Positions 8,129 to 15,992 of a stretch of 40,039 bases of DNA are shown in pieces; the first letter of the stretch is position 1; each line of letters starts with the position of its first letter. The notes below the pieces were generated by a model. The model ran no database searches. It worked only from the letters and a program-made list of their open reading frames with translations, and was not told where the DNA came from. This DNA is from Bacillota bacterium (lineage in GTDB: Bacteria > Bacillota > Clostridia > Lachnospirales > Lachnospiraceae), in contig JAEYSV010000020.1 in NCBI GenBank assembly GCA_023434365.1, forward strand, positions 1-40,039, read 5' to 3'. The position numbers and the translations under genes were made by a program.

Positions 8129-10372
8129 TCAGACCATCGTATTAATTCCTGCTTCATTAATCCCAGCTATTCGTTCCTTCAGACCGGAATATCGTTTCAG
8201 CTCACTGGTATTATCAATCATATTTTGAACCATCTGTGCACTTCCTACTATAGTAACACATTTTTTTGCTCTTGTAACTGCTGTGTATAATAAATTACGA
8301 TTAAAAAGCATTCTAGGTCCAGTTAGAATAGGAAGAATAACCGCCGGATACTCACTTCCCTGTGATTTATGAATTGTAACGGCGTAAGCAAGTTCCAGTT
8401 CTTCTAGCCCGCTAAAAGGATACTCAATCATTTTTCCTTCTTCAAACCGTACGGTAAGTCGTTCCGCAAAATGATTAATCTCAGTTACAATCCCACAATC
8501 TCCATTAAAAACACCATTTCCTTTTTCAAATACAAAATTATTGGCTCCCTTAACTTCCCATTCCAGTTGATAGTTATTCTTAATCTGCATCACTTTGTCT
8601 CCAACACGAAAAATCGTATCATGAAATTCTTTTTCCTGTTTATCTTTACTTGGTGGATTTAAATACTGCTGCAGTACCTGATTAAGTCGTTCCACTCCAA
8701 GTTCGCCTTTTCTCATTGGCGTCAGAACCTGAATATCATTACTGGTAGCGTTAACATACTTCGGAAGCTTTTCCATAATCAGTGATAGCATCACACGGAT
8801 AATAATATTCACATCGTCACGTTGCAACATAAAAAAGTCCTCACTTTTGTTATCCAGTTTAATTAATTCTCCTGCATTTATCTTATGAGCATTCGTGATA
8901 ATATTACTTTGAGCTGCCTGTCTGAAGATTTTTGTTAATCGTACCACATTGAAGGCATGGGAGTTAATGATATCTTTTAATACGTTACCTGGACCAACAC
9001 TAGGAAGTTGATTTACGTCTCCGACTAAGACAACCCGGGTACCTACACTGACAGCTTTTAAAAAGGCATGCATTAGATTAATGTCTACCATACTCATTTC
9101 ATCTATAATTACAGCATCACATTCTAATGGATTCTCTTCGTTTCTCTCAAAGTGTAATCTAACGTCTTCCTCTCCAATCCCTTGTCCACTCAGCTCTAAT
9201 AGCCGATGAATCGTTTGCGCTTCATGGCCGGTTGTCTCGCTCATTCTTTTCGCTGCCCGCCCCGTCGGAGCAGCCAGAAGAATGTCTAATCCCTCCGACT
9301 CAAAAAAACGTATAATCTGGTTAATTGTAGTCGTCTTTCCTGTTCCCGGCCCTCCAGTTATAATTAGAACACCATTTCTGGCTGCCTCCAGAATTGCTAT
9401 TCGTTGCATTTCATCTAATGAAATCTGTTCGGTCTCCATAAGTCTTTGTATACGTTTTTCAATTTCCTGAACACTCAAATCGTATTTGATATTTAGGTCG
9501 GTCAGCATTCTTGCTGCATTTAATTCCATATAGTAAAGTGCTGCATTATAAATTACTTTACCTTCTTCCATCTCCTTTATTATGATTCGTTTGTCTATCA
9601 TCATATCCATAATATTATTGAGAATTTCTTCTGCCTCAACACTTAGTAACTGAGCTGCCACACTAAGAAGATTCTGTTCTGGTAAATAAGAATGGCCATT
9701 GGCAGTTGCTTGGGATAATGCATATAATATGCCTGCCTTAATTCGCTCTGGTGAATTTGATGCTACACCAACATTTTTTGCAATCTCATCTGCTAGTTTA
9801 AATCCTATTCCTGTGATATCCTCCGCCAATTTGTATGGGTTATTTTTTACTACTTCATATAAACCTGCTCCATATTTTTGAAATATCTTTAACGAATAAG
9901 TATTGGAAATACCGTACTTCTGCAAAAAAATCATAGCTGTTCTAGCTTCTCTTTTTTCTTCAAACTGACAGGCAATTTCTCTAGCTATCCGCTCACTTAT
10001 CCCTTTTACTTCACAAAGTCGCTCCGGCTCTTCCTCTATGATTTTAAATGTGTTTTGTTTAAATTTTTTAACAATTCTGGCGGCTAATGCTTTTCCAATC
10101 CCTTTGATTGCACCCGAGCCAAGATAACGTTCCATCGAAAAGGCATCTTCCGGATCTTTTACCTCATATTTTGACATTTTTAACTGCTCGCCATATATCG
10201 GGTGTTCCGTAATTGTGCCATTTACTTCTATATATTCACCTTCACTAATAAAGGTAAAAAATCCAACAACGGTTAATTCACTGTCATCATTGACTAAACT
10301 CAATACGGTATATCCATTAGAAGCATTTCGAAAAACAATGCGCTCCACATATCCTTGTACTGCATCTTCCAT
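8129..10372 (-). CDS. recD2: RecD2-type ATP-dependent DNA helicase
   Basis: A 747-residue RecD-like superfamily 1B helicase with the long N-terminal region typical of RecD2, which acts without RecBC. Residues 1-80 form an OB-like domain; helix-hairpin-helix repeats lie at about 82-200 (GSGAIKGIGKALA, GITGIGFKLADEI types). The motor has Walker A GGPGTGKTTT (340-349), Walker B IIDEMSMVD with D424/E425, the motif III-like VGDVNQLPSVGPGN, and the late motifs TIHKSQGSEYPAVIL and LYTAVTRAKK. It unwinds DNA 5' to 3' and takes part in repair and fork maintenance. It is the first gene of an operon with the nucleotidyltransferase, comFC and yvyF. The start follows GGAGG. Confidence 0.95.
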   Translation of the reverse strand: MEDAVQGYVERIVFRNASNGYTVLSLVNDDSELTVVGFFTFISEGEYIEVNGTITEHPIYGEQLKMSKYEVKDPEDAFSMERYLGSGAIKGIGKALAARIVKKFKQNTFKIIEEEPERLCEVKGISERIAREIACQFEEKREARTAMIFLQKYGISNTYSLKIFQKYGAGLYEVVKNNPYKLAEDITGIGFKLADEIAKNVGVASNSPERIKAGILYALSQATANGHSYLPEQNLLSVAAQLLSVEAEEILNNIMDMMIDKRIIIKEMEEGKVIYNAALYYMELNAARMLTDLNIKYDLSVQEIEKRIQRLMETEQISLDEMQRIAILEAARNGVLIITGGPGTGKTTTINQIIRFFESEGLDILLAAPTGRAAKRMSETTGHEAQTIHRLLELSGQGIGEEDVRLHFERNEENPLECDAVIIDEMSMVDINLMHAFLKAVSVGTRVVLVGDVNQLPSVGPGNVLKDIINSHAFNVVRLTKIFRQAAQSNIITNAHKINAGELIKLDNKSEDFFMLQRDDVNIIIRVMLSLIMEKLPKYVNATSNDIQVLTPMRKGELGVERLNQVLQQYLNPPSKDKQEKEFHDTIFRVGDKVMQIKNNYQLEWEVKGANNFVFEKGNGVFNGDCGIVTEINHFAERLTVRFEEGKMIEYPFSGLEELELAYAVTIHKSQGSEYPAVILPILTGPRMLFNRNLLYTAVTRAKKCVTIVGSAQMVQNMIDNTSELKRYSGLKERIAGINEAGINTMV

Positions 10373-10415
10373 CTTTTACCTCCGTTAGTCTATTATCAAT
10401 ATTGTATCATAAGTA

Positions 10416-10443
10416 TTTATAATTTACACTTTGTTCGTATCAA
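10416..10443 (-). promoter_or_regulatory. Possible recD2 promoter
   Basis: On the minus strand TTGATA (10438-10443) is 16 bases upstream of TATAAA (10416-10421), about 40 bases before the recD2 start codon. This region is AT-rich and other pairs are possible, so the call is moderate. Confidence 0.4.
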
Positions 10444-10457
10444 ATACAAGTATTTAT

Positions 10458-10499
10458 GAAAAAAAGCATTCAGAATGCTTACTTGCAATCTGAATGCTT
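10458..10499 (-). terminator. Terminator of the flagellar rod operon
   Basis: An 11-bp inverted repeat, AAGCATTCAGA (10464-10474) with TCTGAATGCTT (10489-10499), is followed on the minus strand by a run of seven T (10459-10465). It lies 4 bases after the stop of the FlgJ-like gene. The left arm also contains a nested repeat, so an alternative smaller hairpin is possible. Confidence 0.75.
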
Positions 10500-10503
10500 A
10501 CTA

Positions 10504-10827
10504 TTATCTACGTTTCATCGATTCATATAACATTTGTGCAATTCCCAAATTACCTGTTTTGGAAATATCTTTGGCATACTCTTGATTAAGAGTATCGGCA
10601 AACATCTGGGTATATTCGTTTTCCTCACTACTATGAACCGTTTTTTTCATTTCTTTAATAACCATTTCAACAAAATATTTCTCAAAGCTTTCACAGGCTT
10701 CTTTTAACTCATGGTCCTCAACTTTATCTAATCCATCTTTTAGCGTTTTCTCCAATTTTGCTGTTTTATCTACCTGATAAGTTTTGGTTATATCCAATAA
10801 ACCAGTTGCATCTAGCGTTAATGCCAT
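10504..10827 (-). CDS. Rod-binding protein, FlgJ N-terminal type
   Basis: A 107-residue protein matching only the rod-binding half of FlgJ (PF10135); the muramidase half found in proteobacteria is absent, as is usual in clostridia. Residues 35-107 have the family pattern ACESFEKYFVEMVIKEMKKT, then MFADTLNQEYAKDIS and GIAQMLYESM. It probably caps or scaffolds the flagellar rod at the cell wall. It is the last gene of the flagellar block, 44 bases behind the FlgG-like gene, and is followed by a clear terminator. The wall-cutting activity would have to come from another protein. Confidence 0.85.
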   Translation of the reverse strand: MALTLDATGLLDITKTYQVDKTAKLEKTLKDGLDKVEDHELKEACESFEKYFVEMVIKEMKKTVHSSEENEYTQMFADTLNQEYAKDISKTGNLGIAQMLYESMKRR

Positions 10828-10871
10828 AGTCTACCTCCTTCTCTATATCCTATGCCAATTTTTATTTATAC

Positions 10872-11690
10872 TTAATTTCTTAAGTTATTCGCTTGCCCAA
10901 GCATCGTATCACTTGCTGTAATTGCCTTAGAGTTCATTTCATAAGCTCTTTGTGCCACAATTAAGTTAACCATTTCATCCACTGCTTGCACATTAGAAGC
11001 CTCTAGAAATTTTTGCTTAATGACACTTTCATGTAGGGTAGGCTCCAATGATTCAAGTCTTGCTTCCCCACTAGCTGCTGTTTCTTTAAACATACTACCA
11101 GAGGTTTTTTCTAACCCAGCCGGATTCATAAACTGTGCAACACCTATTCTTACTCCAATTAGCTGAACATTATTTGTTTGGTCTGGGAATCCAATATTCC
11201 CGGATTCATCTACACTAATTTTACTCACATTATACACCGTAGGATCTATTATAATTGGACTTCCATAGCTGTCTAATACTGTATTTCCACTAGAATCAGC
11301 TAACGCTACTCCTTCTGAATGAAGAGCTAATTGGAATGCACCATTTCTAGTATAACCAACGGAACCATCTGGCATCTGAATCATAAAAAATCCATTTCCC
11401 ATAATTGCAAAATCGGTAGGGTTGTCTGTATTGTTAAGTGTCCCTTGCGTAAATCTTGAAGTCACTCCAGAATTACGTACCCCAAGCCCAACTTGTGCAG
11501 CTGTTGGTTTTACATTTCCTTCACTGTCTGTCATCGTTTCTTGTAATGTTTGATATAGAAGAGTTTTAAACTCTGCTGTTTCTTTTTTGTATCCTGTCGT
11601 ATTAATATTAGCAAGATTATTTGAAATAGTATCTACATTTGTCTGTTGTGTTATCATTCCTGACGCTGCCGTCCATAATGATCTCATCAT
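10872..11690 (-). CDS. flgG: Flagellar rod/hook-basal body protein, FlgG/FlhP-like
   Basis: A 272-residue axial protein of the flagellum. The N-terminal rod signature is MMRSLWTAASGMITQQTNVD with TISNNLANINTTGYKK (about 22-37). The C-terminal helix ends with VDEMVNLIVAQRAYEMNSKAI and SDTMLGQANNLRN, as in FlgG/FlgE proteins. The middle has the FAIMGNGFFMIQ beta-domain pattern. Such proteins are exported by the flagellar type III apparatus and build the distal rod. The gene follows the FlgF/FlhO-like gene by 17 bases. The order mreB - this pair mirrors mbl-flhO-flhP of Bacillus subtilis, so FlhP is the closest named equivalent. Which of FlgG or FlhP is the better name cannot be decided by eye. 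Confidence 0.9.
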   Translation of the reverse strand: MMRSLWTAASGMITQQTNVDTISNNLANINTTGYKKETAEFKTLLYQTLQETMTDSEGNVKPTAAQVGLGVRNSGVTSRFTQGTLNNTDNPTDFAIMGNGFFMIQMPDGSVGYTRNGAFQLALHSEGVALADSSGNTVLDSYGSPIIIDPTVYNVSKISVDESGNIGFPDQTNNVQLIGVRIGVAQFMNPAGLEKTSGSMFKETAASGEARLESLEPTLHESVIKQKFLEASNVQAVDEMVNLIVAQRAYEMNSKAITASDTMLGQANNLRN

Positions 11691-11707
11691 AGTTTTTTCC
11701 CCCTATA

Positions 11708-12484
11708 TTACCTTACAACACCAACTGAATTGACTGCCTTATCTATCATGGAATCCACGGTACTGATTACCTTTTGATTCGCTTCGTAAGCTCTGGTAAT
11801 GTTAATCATCTGCACCATTTCTGTAACAGCTGATACATTAGACTGCTCGGTTACTCCTTGATGAATTGTTGCTGTAGAGTCTATCCTTGCCGCACCTTCT
11901 AGCGCATCGTAAAAGTTATCTCCATACTTCGCCATATAATCATAGTCTTCAAAATCCGCAATATCTAACTGGTCTAAAAACATTTCATTAGAGTATAAAT
12001 TACCAGCACTATCTACCGAAATATCGGCTGCATCTAACGGGATTTGTACATATCCATCTTTTCCTAATAAACGGTTCCCTTCCGAATCCACAACATAACC
12101 AAGGGAATCCATCGTAAAGTTTCCATTTCTTGTATATTTAGTTGATTCATTTCCCTCTTTGTCCTGTACCGCGACAGAGAAAAAACCTTTTCCTTCAATT
12201 CCAAAATCGAATGTGTTACCGGTTTCACGAAATGACCCCTGACTATAATCAGTATAAACCTCTCCAATTTTAACTCCCAGACTCATCTTTCCTATCGGGG
12301 CATTCACATATCCACTCGAAGCATCATTCATTTTAATGGTCAGCATTTCACGAAATGCCTGGTTGGTAACTCCCTCTTTTTTATAACCTACGGTGGCTGC
12401 ATTCGCCAAATTATTCGTCGTAATATCGAGTCTTCTCTGTTCCTCCACCATTCCTGTGTAGGCAGTATACAATCCTCTTACCAT
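11708..12484 (-). CDS. flgF: Flagellar rod/hook-basal body protein, FlgF/FlhO-like
   Basis: A 258-residue rod protein related to the FlgG-like neighbour. It begins MVRGLYTAYTGMVEEQRRLD and contains ITTNNLANAATVGYKKEG (21-38), the rod signature. The centre has FDFGIEGKGFFSVAV; the C terminus has VTEMVQMINITRAYEANQKV and STVDSMIDKAVN. It forms part of the rod, exported without a signal peptide. It is the first gene of the three-gene flagellar unit, with AAGGAAGG upstream of the ATG and a sigma-D-type promoter at 12557-12584. In Bacillus subtilis the equivalent gene downstream of mbl is flhO. Confidence 0.9.
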   Translation of the reverse strand: MVRGLYTAYTGMVEEQRRLDITTNNLANAATVGYKKEGVTNQAFREMLTIKMNDASSGYVNAPIGKMSLGVKIGEVYTDYSQGSFRETGNTFDFGIEGKGFFSVAVQDKEGNESTKYTRNGNFTMDSLGYVVDSEGNRLLGKDGYVQIPLDAADISVDSAGNLYSNEMFLDQLDIADFEDYDYMAKYGDNFYDALEGAARIDSTATIHQGVTEQSNVSAVTEMVQMINITRAYEANQKVISTVDSMIDKAVNSVGVVR

Positions 12485-12556
12485 CGTATCCTTCCTTTCG
12501 TGCTTCCCTGCATATTATTGCTTCCTTGCATTCTCTGTTTGCACACTACAATTTTT

Positions 12557-12584
12557 ATATCGGCTTATATGCATAAAATCCTTA
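12557..12584 (-). promoter_or_regulatory. Sigma-D (sigma-28) type flagellar promoter
   Basis: On the minus strand TAAG (12581-12584), a 16-base spacer and GCCGATAT (12557-12564) match the sigma-D consensus (TAAA, 14-16 bases, GCCGATAT), with only one mismatch in the -35 box. It lies about 70 bases upstream of the FlgF-like start codon. The -35 element sits inside an arm of the mreB terminator hairpin. Sigma-D control of the three flagellar genes is inferred. Confidence 0.7.
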
Positions 12585-12628
12585 GACCAAGAATACAGAT
12601 GTCAATCTTATATTCGTCTAAGGATTTT
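12575..12628 (-). terminator. Probable mreB terminator hairpin
   Basis: A perfect 13-bp inverted repeat (12575-12587 with 12616-12628) has a long 28-base loop and ends in a short T run on the minus strand. It lies just past the mreB stop codon. The weak T run suggests leaky termination. The hairpin arm overlaps the -35 box of the downstream sigma-D promoter. Confidence 0.5.
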
Positions 12629-12651
12629 ACTATATATTTTACGAAATGCTA

Positions 12652-13641
12652 TTAATCTCTTTTTCCTGCAAGGAACTCAACGAATTTCCCCGTTCCAATA
12701 GCAACTGCAGTCATTGGATCTTCGGCTGTCATTGTTGTGATTCCTGTTTTTGCTTCGATTAATTCTTCCAAACCATATAGAAGGCATCCCCCACCTGTTA
12801 AGACAATACCACGATCTGCAATATCCGCTGCAAGTTCAGGAGGAGTCTTTTCAAGTACACTGTGAACGGCTTCTACTATTTGAGAAGTAGTTTCTCTTAA
12901 TGCTTCTTCAGTTTCATCACTTGTTACAGTAATTGTCTTAGGCAGACCAGTAACCAAATTACGACCACGAACATCCATAGAAGCAACCTCCGGACGTTTG
13001 TAAGCCGAACCAATTTTAATTTTGATTTCTTCTGCTGTTCTCTCTCCAATAAGAAGATTATGTTTCTTTCTCATATAACGAACAATTGCTTCATCAAAAT
13101 CATCACCAGCAATCTTAATAGATGTGCTTACAACAGTGCCACCAAGTGAAATAACTGCGATATCAGAAGTTCCACCTCCTATATCAACAATCATGTTACC
13201 ACATGGACGACTAATATCAATACCTGCACCAATAGCTGCTGCAATAGGCTCTTCGATAATTGCAACTTCTCTGGCTCCTGCCTGATATGTCGCATCTTCT
13301 ACCGCTTTCTTTTCAACTTCTGTTACTCCACTAGGGACACAGACACTAATACGCGGTTTTCTAAAGCGTTGTTTACCCACCGCTTTTTGTATAAAGTATT
13401 TCAGCATTTTCTCAGTAACAGTATAGTCTGAGATTACACCTTGTCTTAATGGACGCACAGCAACAATATTGCCAGGAGTTCGTCCTAACATCAAGCGTGC
13501 TTCTTCTCCGATTGCTTTCGTTTTGTTTGTATCACGGTCAAATGCTACTACAGAAGGCTCTTTTAATACAACACCCTTTCCTTTTATATAAACCAATACA
13601 CTGGCGGTTCCTAAATCAATTCCGATATCGCTTCCTAACAT
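12652..13641 (-). CDS. mreB: MreB/Mbl-type rod-shape actin
   Basis: A 329-residue bacterial actin that polymerises under the membrane and guides side-wall synthesis. Phosphate-binding motifs are present: DIGIDLGTASVLVY (5-18), the second loop MIVDIGGGTSDIAVISLGG, and LTGGGCLLYGLEELI near the end. The text VLKEPSVVAFDRDTNK and GEEARLMLGRTPGN is closer to Mbl than to MreB, and the downstream flagellar pair repeats the mbl-flhO-flhP order of Bacillus. I therefore favour an Mbl role. No mreC/mreD follow. The gene has an AAAGGAG site and its own promoter with a leader of about 145 bases, unusually long. Confidence 0.93.
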   Translation of the reverse strand: MLGSDIGIDLGTASVLVYIKGKGVVLKEPSVVAFDRDTNKTKAIGEEARLMLGRTPGNIVAVRPLRQGVISDYTVTEKMLKYFIQKAVGKQRFRKPRISVCVPSGVTEVEKKAVEDATYQAGAREVAIIEEPIAAAIGAGIDISRPCGNMIVDIGGGTSDIAVISLGGTVVSTSIKIAGDDFDEAIVRYMRKKHNLLIGERTAEEIKIKIGSAYKRPEVASMDVRGRNLVTGLPKTITVTSDETEEALRETTSQIVEAVHSVLEKTPPELAADIADRGIVLTGGGCLLYGLEELIEAKTGITTMTAEDPMTAVAIGTGKFVEFLAGKRD

Positions 13642-13792
13642 TGTTCTTCTCCTTTCATCCTAACCATCTCTATGCTATTTTATAGGGGCTACCCTTATAT
13701 ATATCTAATCATATCCTGGCTGATCCTAGGCTATAATAATAGTATAAAATCTCTCAATTTATTCCAGTAATTTGTAAGTCTTCTAATCATAT

Positions 13793-13821
13793 ATTATATA
13801 CATATTTCTAGATTTTTTCAA
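13793..13821 (-). promoter_or_regulatory. mreB promoter
   Basis: On the minus strand TTGAAA (13816-13821) and TATAAT (13793-13798) are 17 bases apart, close to the housekeeping consensus. The transcript would have about 145 bases of leader, including a small hairpin at 13681-13699 just ahead of the ribosome site. Confidence 0.65.
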
Positions 13822-13858
13822 AGGAAATTTTGCAAACTCATGTAAATATTTCAAATAA

Positions 13859-14320
13859 TTACATTAAGTTGTTTTTAATACGATATGGTAGCATTATTCG
13901 ATATATAAAAAATACGACCAAAACAACACTTACCCCTATCATCATAATTCTGTCAGGGGCATACTTTATAAAATCTGTACTAATATATGACCTTTCATTC
14001 GCCTTTTTCCATGCAATCAGTAATGTCATCACTACATAGAAGGACCATACATATGCCCGATATTTTTCTTCATCATAATGATAGTGTTCCTTAAGGCTAG
14101 ACAACTCTTCTTTCATAACCTTTTTCGGCATTATAAAACATATCACATATGGAAGAATCAAATAAATAATACCTATGACAAAAGTAGGAACCGGATAGTG
14201 ATAATAGAACTGAACGAAATAGGTAATGAGTATTGAGAATAGGATTACAATACGTCCTGCTCTTAATGCCTGAAACATACTCACTCTGGTTATCTGCCTG
14301 TTTAACTGTCTTCTTCCCAT
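13859..14320 (-). CDS. Small membrane protein of unknown function
   Basis: I do not recognise this protein. From the ATG at 14320 it has 153 residues; a TTG at 14347 is in frame but lies at the expected transcription start, and the AAGGAG site serves the ATG. It is basic at the N terminus and has about four membrane segments (roughly 22-40, 46-65, 93-109, 127-145). A charged loop of about 25 residues, rich in Glu, Lys and Tyr, separates the two pairs. There are no metal or catalytic motifs I can name. It is monocistronic, upstream of mreB on the same strand, but mreB has its own promoter, so a link to cell shape is not shown. Confidence 0.7.
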   Translation of the reverse strand: MGRRQLNRQITRVSMFQALRAGRIVILFSILITYFVQFYYHYPVPTFVIGIIYLILPYVICFIMPKKVMKEELSSLKEHYHYDEEKYRAYVWSFYVVMTLLIAWKKANERSYISTDFIKYAPDRIMMIGVSVVLVVFFIYRIMLPYRIKNNLM

Positions 14321-14350
14321 CCGACTCTTTCTCCTTACAATGTACAACTA

Positions 14351-14379
14351 AATATAGCATACAAGACATAAAGCCGCAA
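14351..14379 (-). promoter_or_regulatory. Promoter of the small membrane protein gene
   Basis: On the minus strand TTGCGG (14374-14379) and TATATT (14351-14356) are 17 bases apart. The predicted start point is about 25 bases before the ATG at 14320, which supports that start over the upstream TTG. Confidence 0.5.
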
Positions 14380-14433
14380 CATGGGAAAAACAAATAATTC
14401 TAATAAAACACTTATTTTTTTCTTAATCTTAAT

Positions 14434-14480
14434 AAAAAAGTCGTAACCTCACAAAGCATCTTGCTTTTAGCTACGACTTT
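14434..14480 (-). terminator. Terminator of the P-loop protein gene
   Basis: A 9-bp outer stem (14437-14445 with 14472-14480) encloses a 6-bp inner stem AAAGCA/TGCTTT. On the minus strand a T run follows (14434-14439). It stands about 75 bases after the stop codon of the P-loop protein gene. Confidence 0.65.
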
Positions 14481-14554
14481 AGTTACTTGATATAATATTC
14501 TATGTACTATCAATGACTTATTAATTTTAGACTTCTATTTCTTCTTGTTAATTT

Positions 14555-15118
14555 TTACTTGCTCAATCTCGCAGTGACATCTTTTATAGAATTATCGAAT
14601 TCTTCTTCGCTTGAGTTATAAAAAACAATCAAGTTCTCAATAGATGGAGCATCATAGTTTTGTTTTTCTACATATTCCTCCCAATGAGTCAGTTTCCATG
14701 TATCACGATCTGAGTTGCGAAGAATCATACGCTGGTGAATTACTTCAAGATCAGTTTCTACCCATACTACTTCAAGTATTGCTTCTTTTTTTATAAGTTT
14801 ATCGCGTAATCCCTTTATATACTCAGCATCCCGTATTTCCCTTGTAAATGGTGCATTAATAAATACAGTATCATTATAATCTAACGCTTCGAAAGCCAAT
14901 TCCATTACACAATCATACTCAGGATTTCGAATATTATCTTCAAAAAACTGTGAACTACGGTCGTATTTCTCGTTTGCTACTTGAAAAATCTGTTTTGATA
15001 AAACAATTAACGTATCTTTATCTAAATACACACAATTTGGCATAGCTTTTGCTAATGCTCTCGTAACATAGGTCTTACCACTTGCGGGAGGTGAGGTAAC
15101 TAAAATAACTCTCTTCAT
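14555..15118 (-). CDS. P-loop ATPase/kinase-like protein (AAA_33 type)
   Basis: A 187-residue protein with a single nucleotide-binding domain. The Walker A loop is SPPASGKT (9-16), with Ser in the first place where Gly or Ala is usual. The sequence resembles small-molecule kinases and zeta-toxin-like proteins: YLDKDTLI after the first strand, then VFINAPFT and the later segment VVWVETDLEVIHQRMILRNSDRD, which fits an Arg-rich lid. It likely phosphorylates a small molecule, but the substrate is unknown. The ATG at 15118 is preferred, as GGAG lies 7 bases upstream; the TTG two codons earlier is too near. It is alone on the minus strand between unrelated genes and ends at a hairpin. Confidence 0.78.
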   Translation of the reverse strand: MKRVILVTSPPASGKTYVTRALAKAMPNCVYLDKDTLIVLSKQIFQVANEKYDRSSQFFEDNIRNPEYDCVMELAFEALDYNDTVFINAPFTREIRDAEYIKGLRDKLIKKEAILEVVWVETDLEVIHQRMILRNSDRDTWKLTHWEEYVEKQNYDAPSIENLIVFYNSSEEEFDNSIKDVTARLSK

Positions 15119-15227
15119 ATACAAACTCCTTCTTCCAATTATGTACCCTTATATACACGTCATAATTTTGTATTGATTTTGATTTAGTGTAACATAAGGA
15201 TATTTTCTTAACAATTGACTATTCTTA

Positions 15228-15495
15228 TCAACCTATCTCTATTTTATGTAGTATTTTATTTTTTTTGAGCATATCTCTTGCTACAGTTTCGTATAATATT
15301 CGTATCTTTAAGATTTTATCATAAACTGTACCTATTCCTACCGATATTAAGGCATCCCCCTTGTCAGGTTGTAACATTTCCTCTATAATGAAAGTTGTAC
15401 TATTCATGTACGGCATACCCTATCCCTATATAGCCGGGGGCATCTCCATCGATAATATATAAAATATGTGTTATGGCATGTATATTATACCTTTT
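15228..15495 (-). pseudogene. Frameshifted remnant with an internal GDA...GIG repeat
   Basis: Two overlapping frames read as one protein if a single base is removed near 15402. The upstream frame (15495-15403) has no start codon and includes GDAPGYIGIGYAVHE, then a TAG. The downstream frame (15228-15416) continues with STTFIIEEMLQPDK and GDALISVGIGTVYDK. The two GDA segments align over 15 residues, so this is a diverged tandem repeat about 29 residues long. The end is basic (KKNKILHKIEIG). No ribosome site precedes the small ORF beginning at 15416. I do not recognise the family. I read this as the C-terminal remains of a decayed gene, partly displaced by the start region of the divergent STAS-like gene. 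A real 62-residue protein is the alternative. Confidence 0.45.
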
Positions 15496-15528
15496 CTATC
15501 AGATTGATATTTGGAAGGAGTTATCACC

Positions 15529-15918
15529 ATGAAAACAAAGCCAAAAGAAGATTATTTATCAATATTAAGTTCTGTCAATGTACCAATATATAATATGGAA
15601 TTTAACGGATTCTTTAAAGATTATGAAAAACTTTATCACGTGATGGAGTTACAGGCAAAGTACATAACGGCAGCAAAACAAAACAAGCTGAAAATTTGTG
15701 CTTTGTTTTATAACACTGATGTAACCAAGGAAGTGATTGACCACTTTTTATCTCTTATTGATTCTTGTAATGAATGTATCGATCGTATAGCTATTACTGG
15801 TATTCCTATTAATGAACGTGCAATCTTTCTATTAAAACTTAAAACTAGTGTAAGAGATTTTAATTCCTATCAATTTTTTGCGAGCACAGAAGATGCAGTC
15901 AATTGGCTGAACAAATAA
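15529..15918 (+). CDS. STAS-like (SpoIIAA-like) small protein, function unknown
   Basis: A 129-residue soluble protein. The ATG at 15529 is chosen because GGAAGGAG lies 8 bases upstream; an earlier in-frame TTG has none. The pattern of a first strand (VPIYNMEFNGFF), a long helix (about 36-50), and a central strand (KICALFYN) with the ending FFASTEDAVNWLNK resembles STAS/SEC14-like stand-alone proteins that describe a posture-sensing or binding role. No Ser phosphorylation site is obvious. It is monocistronic, convergent with the SulP gene, whose own C-terminal STAS domain is a different sequence. Function is unknown and the fold assignment is by eye. Confidence 0.65.
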   Translation: MKTKPKEDYLSILSSVNVPIYNMEFNGFFKDYEKLYHVMELQAKYITAAKQNKLKICALFYNTDVTKEVIDHFLSLIDSCNECIDRIAITGIPINERAIFLLKLKTSVRDFNSYQFFASTEDAVNWLNK

Positions 15919-15953
15919 ACCCTATAGATTAATATGGATCCACATATTAGCGA

Positions 15954-15992
15954 AGCGGAGCTAATCGTTAACCGATTAACTCCGCTCTTTTT
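15954..15992 (+). terminator. Terminator inside the 3' end of sulP
   Basis: The stem AGCGGAG-C-TAATCG (15954-15967) pairs with CGATTA-A-CTCCGCT (15973-15986), one mismatch, with a 5-base loop and a T run at 15988-15992. It terminates the plus-strand STAS-like gene. The sulP stop codon lies in the loop at 15968-15970, so the right arm is also the last sulP codons. Confidence 0.75.
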
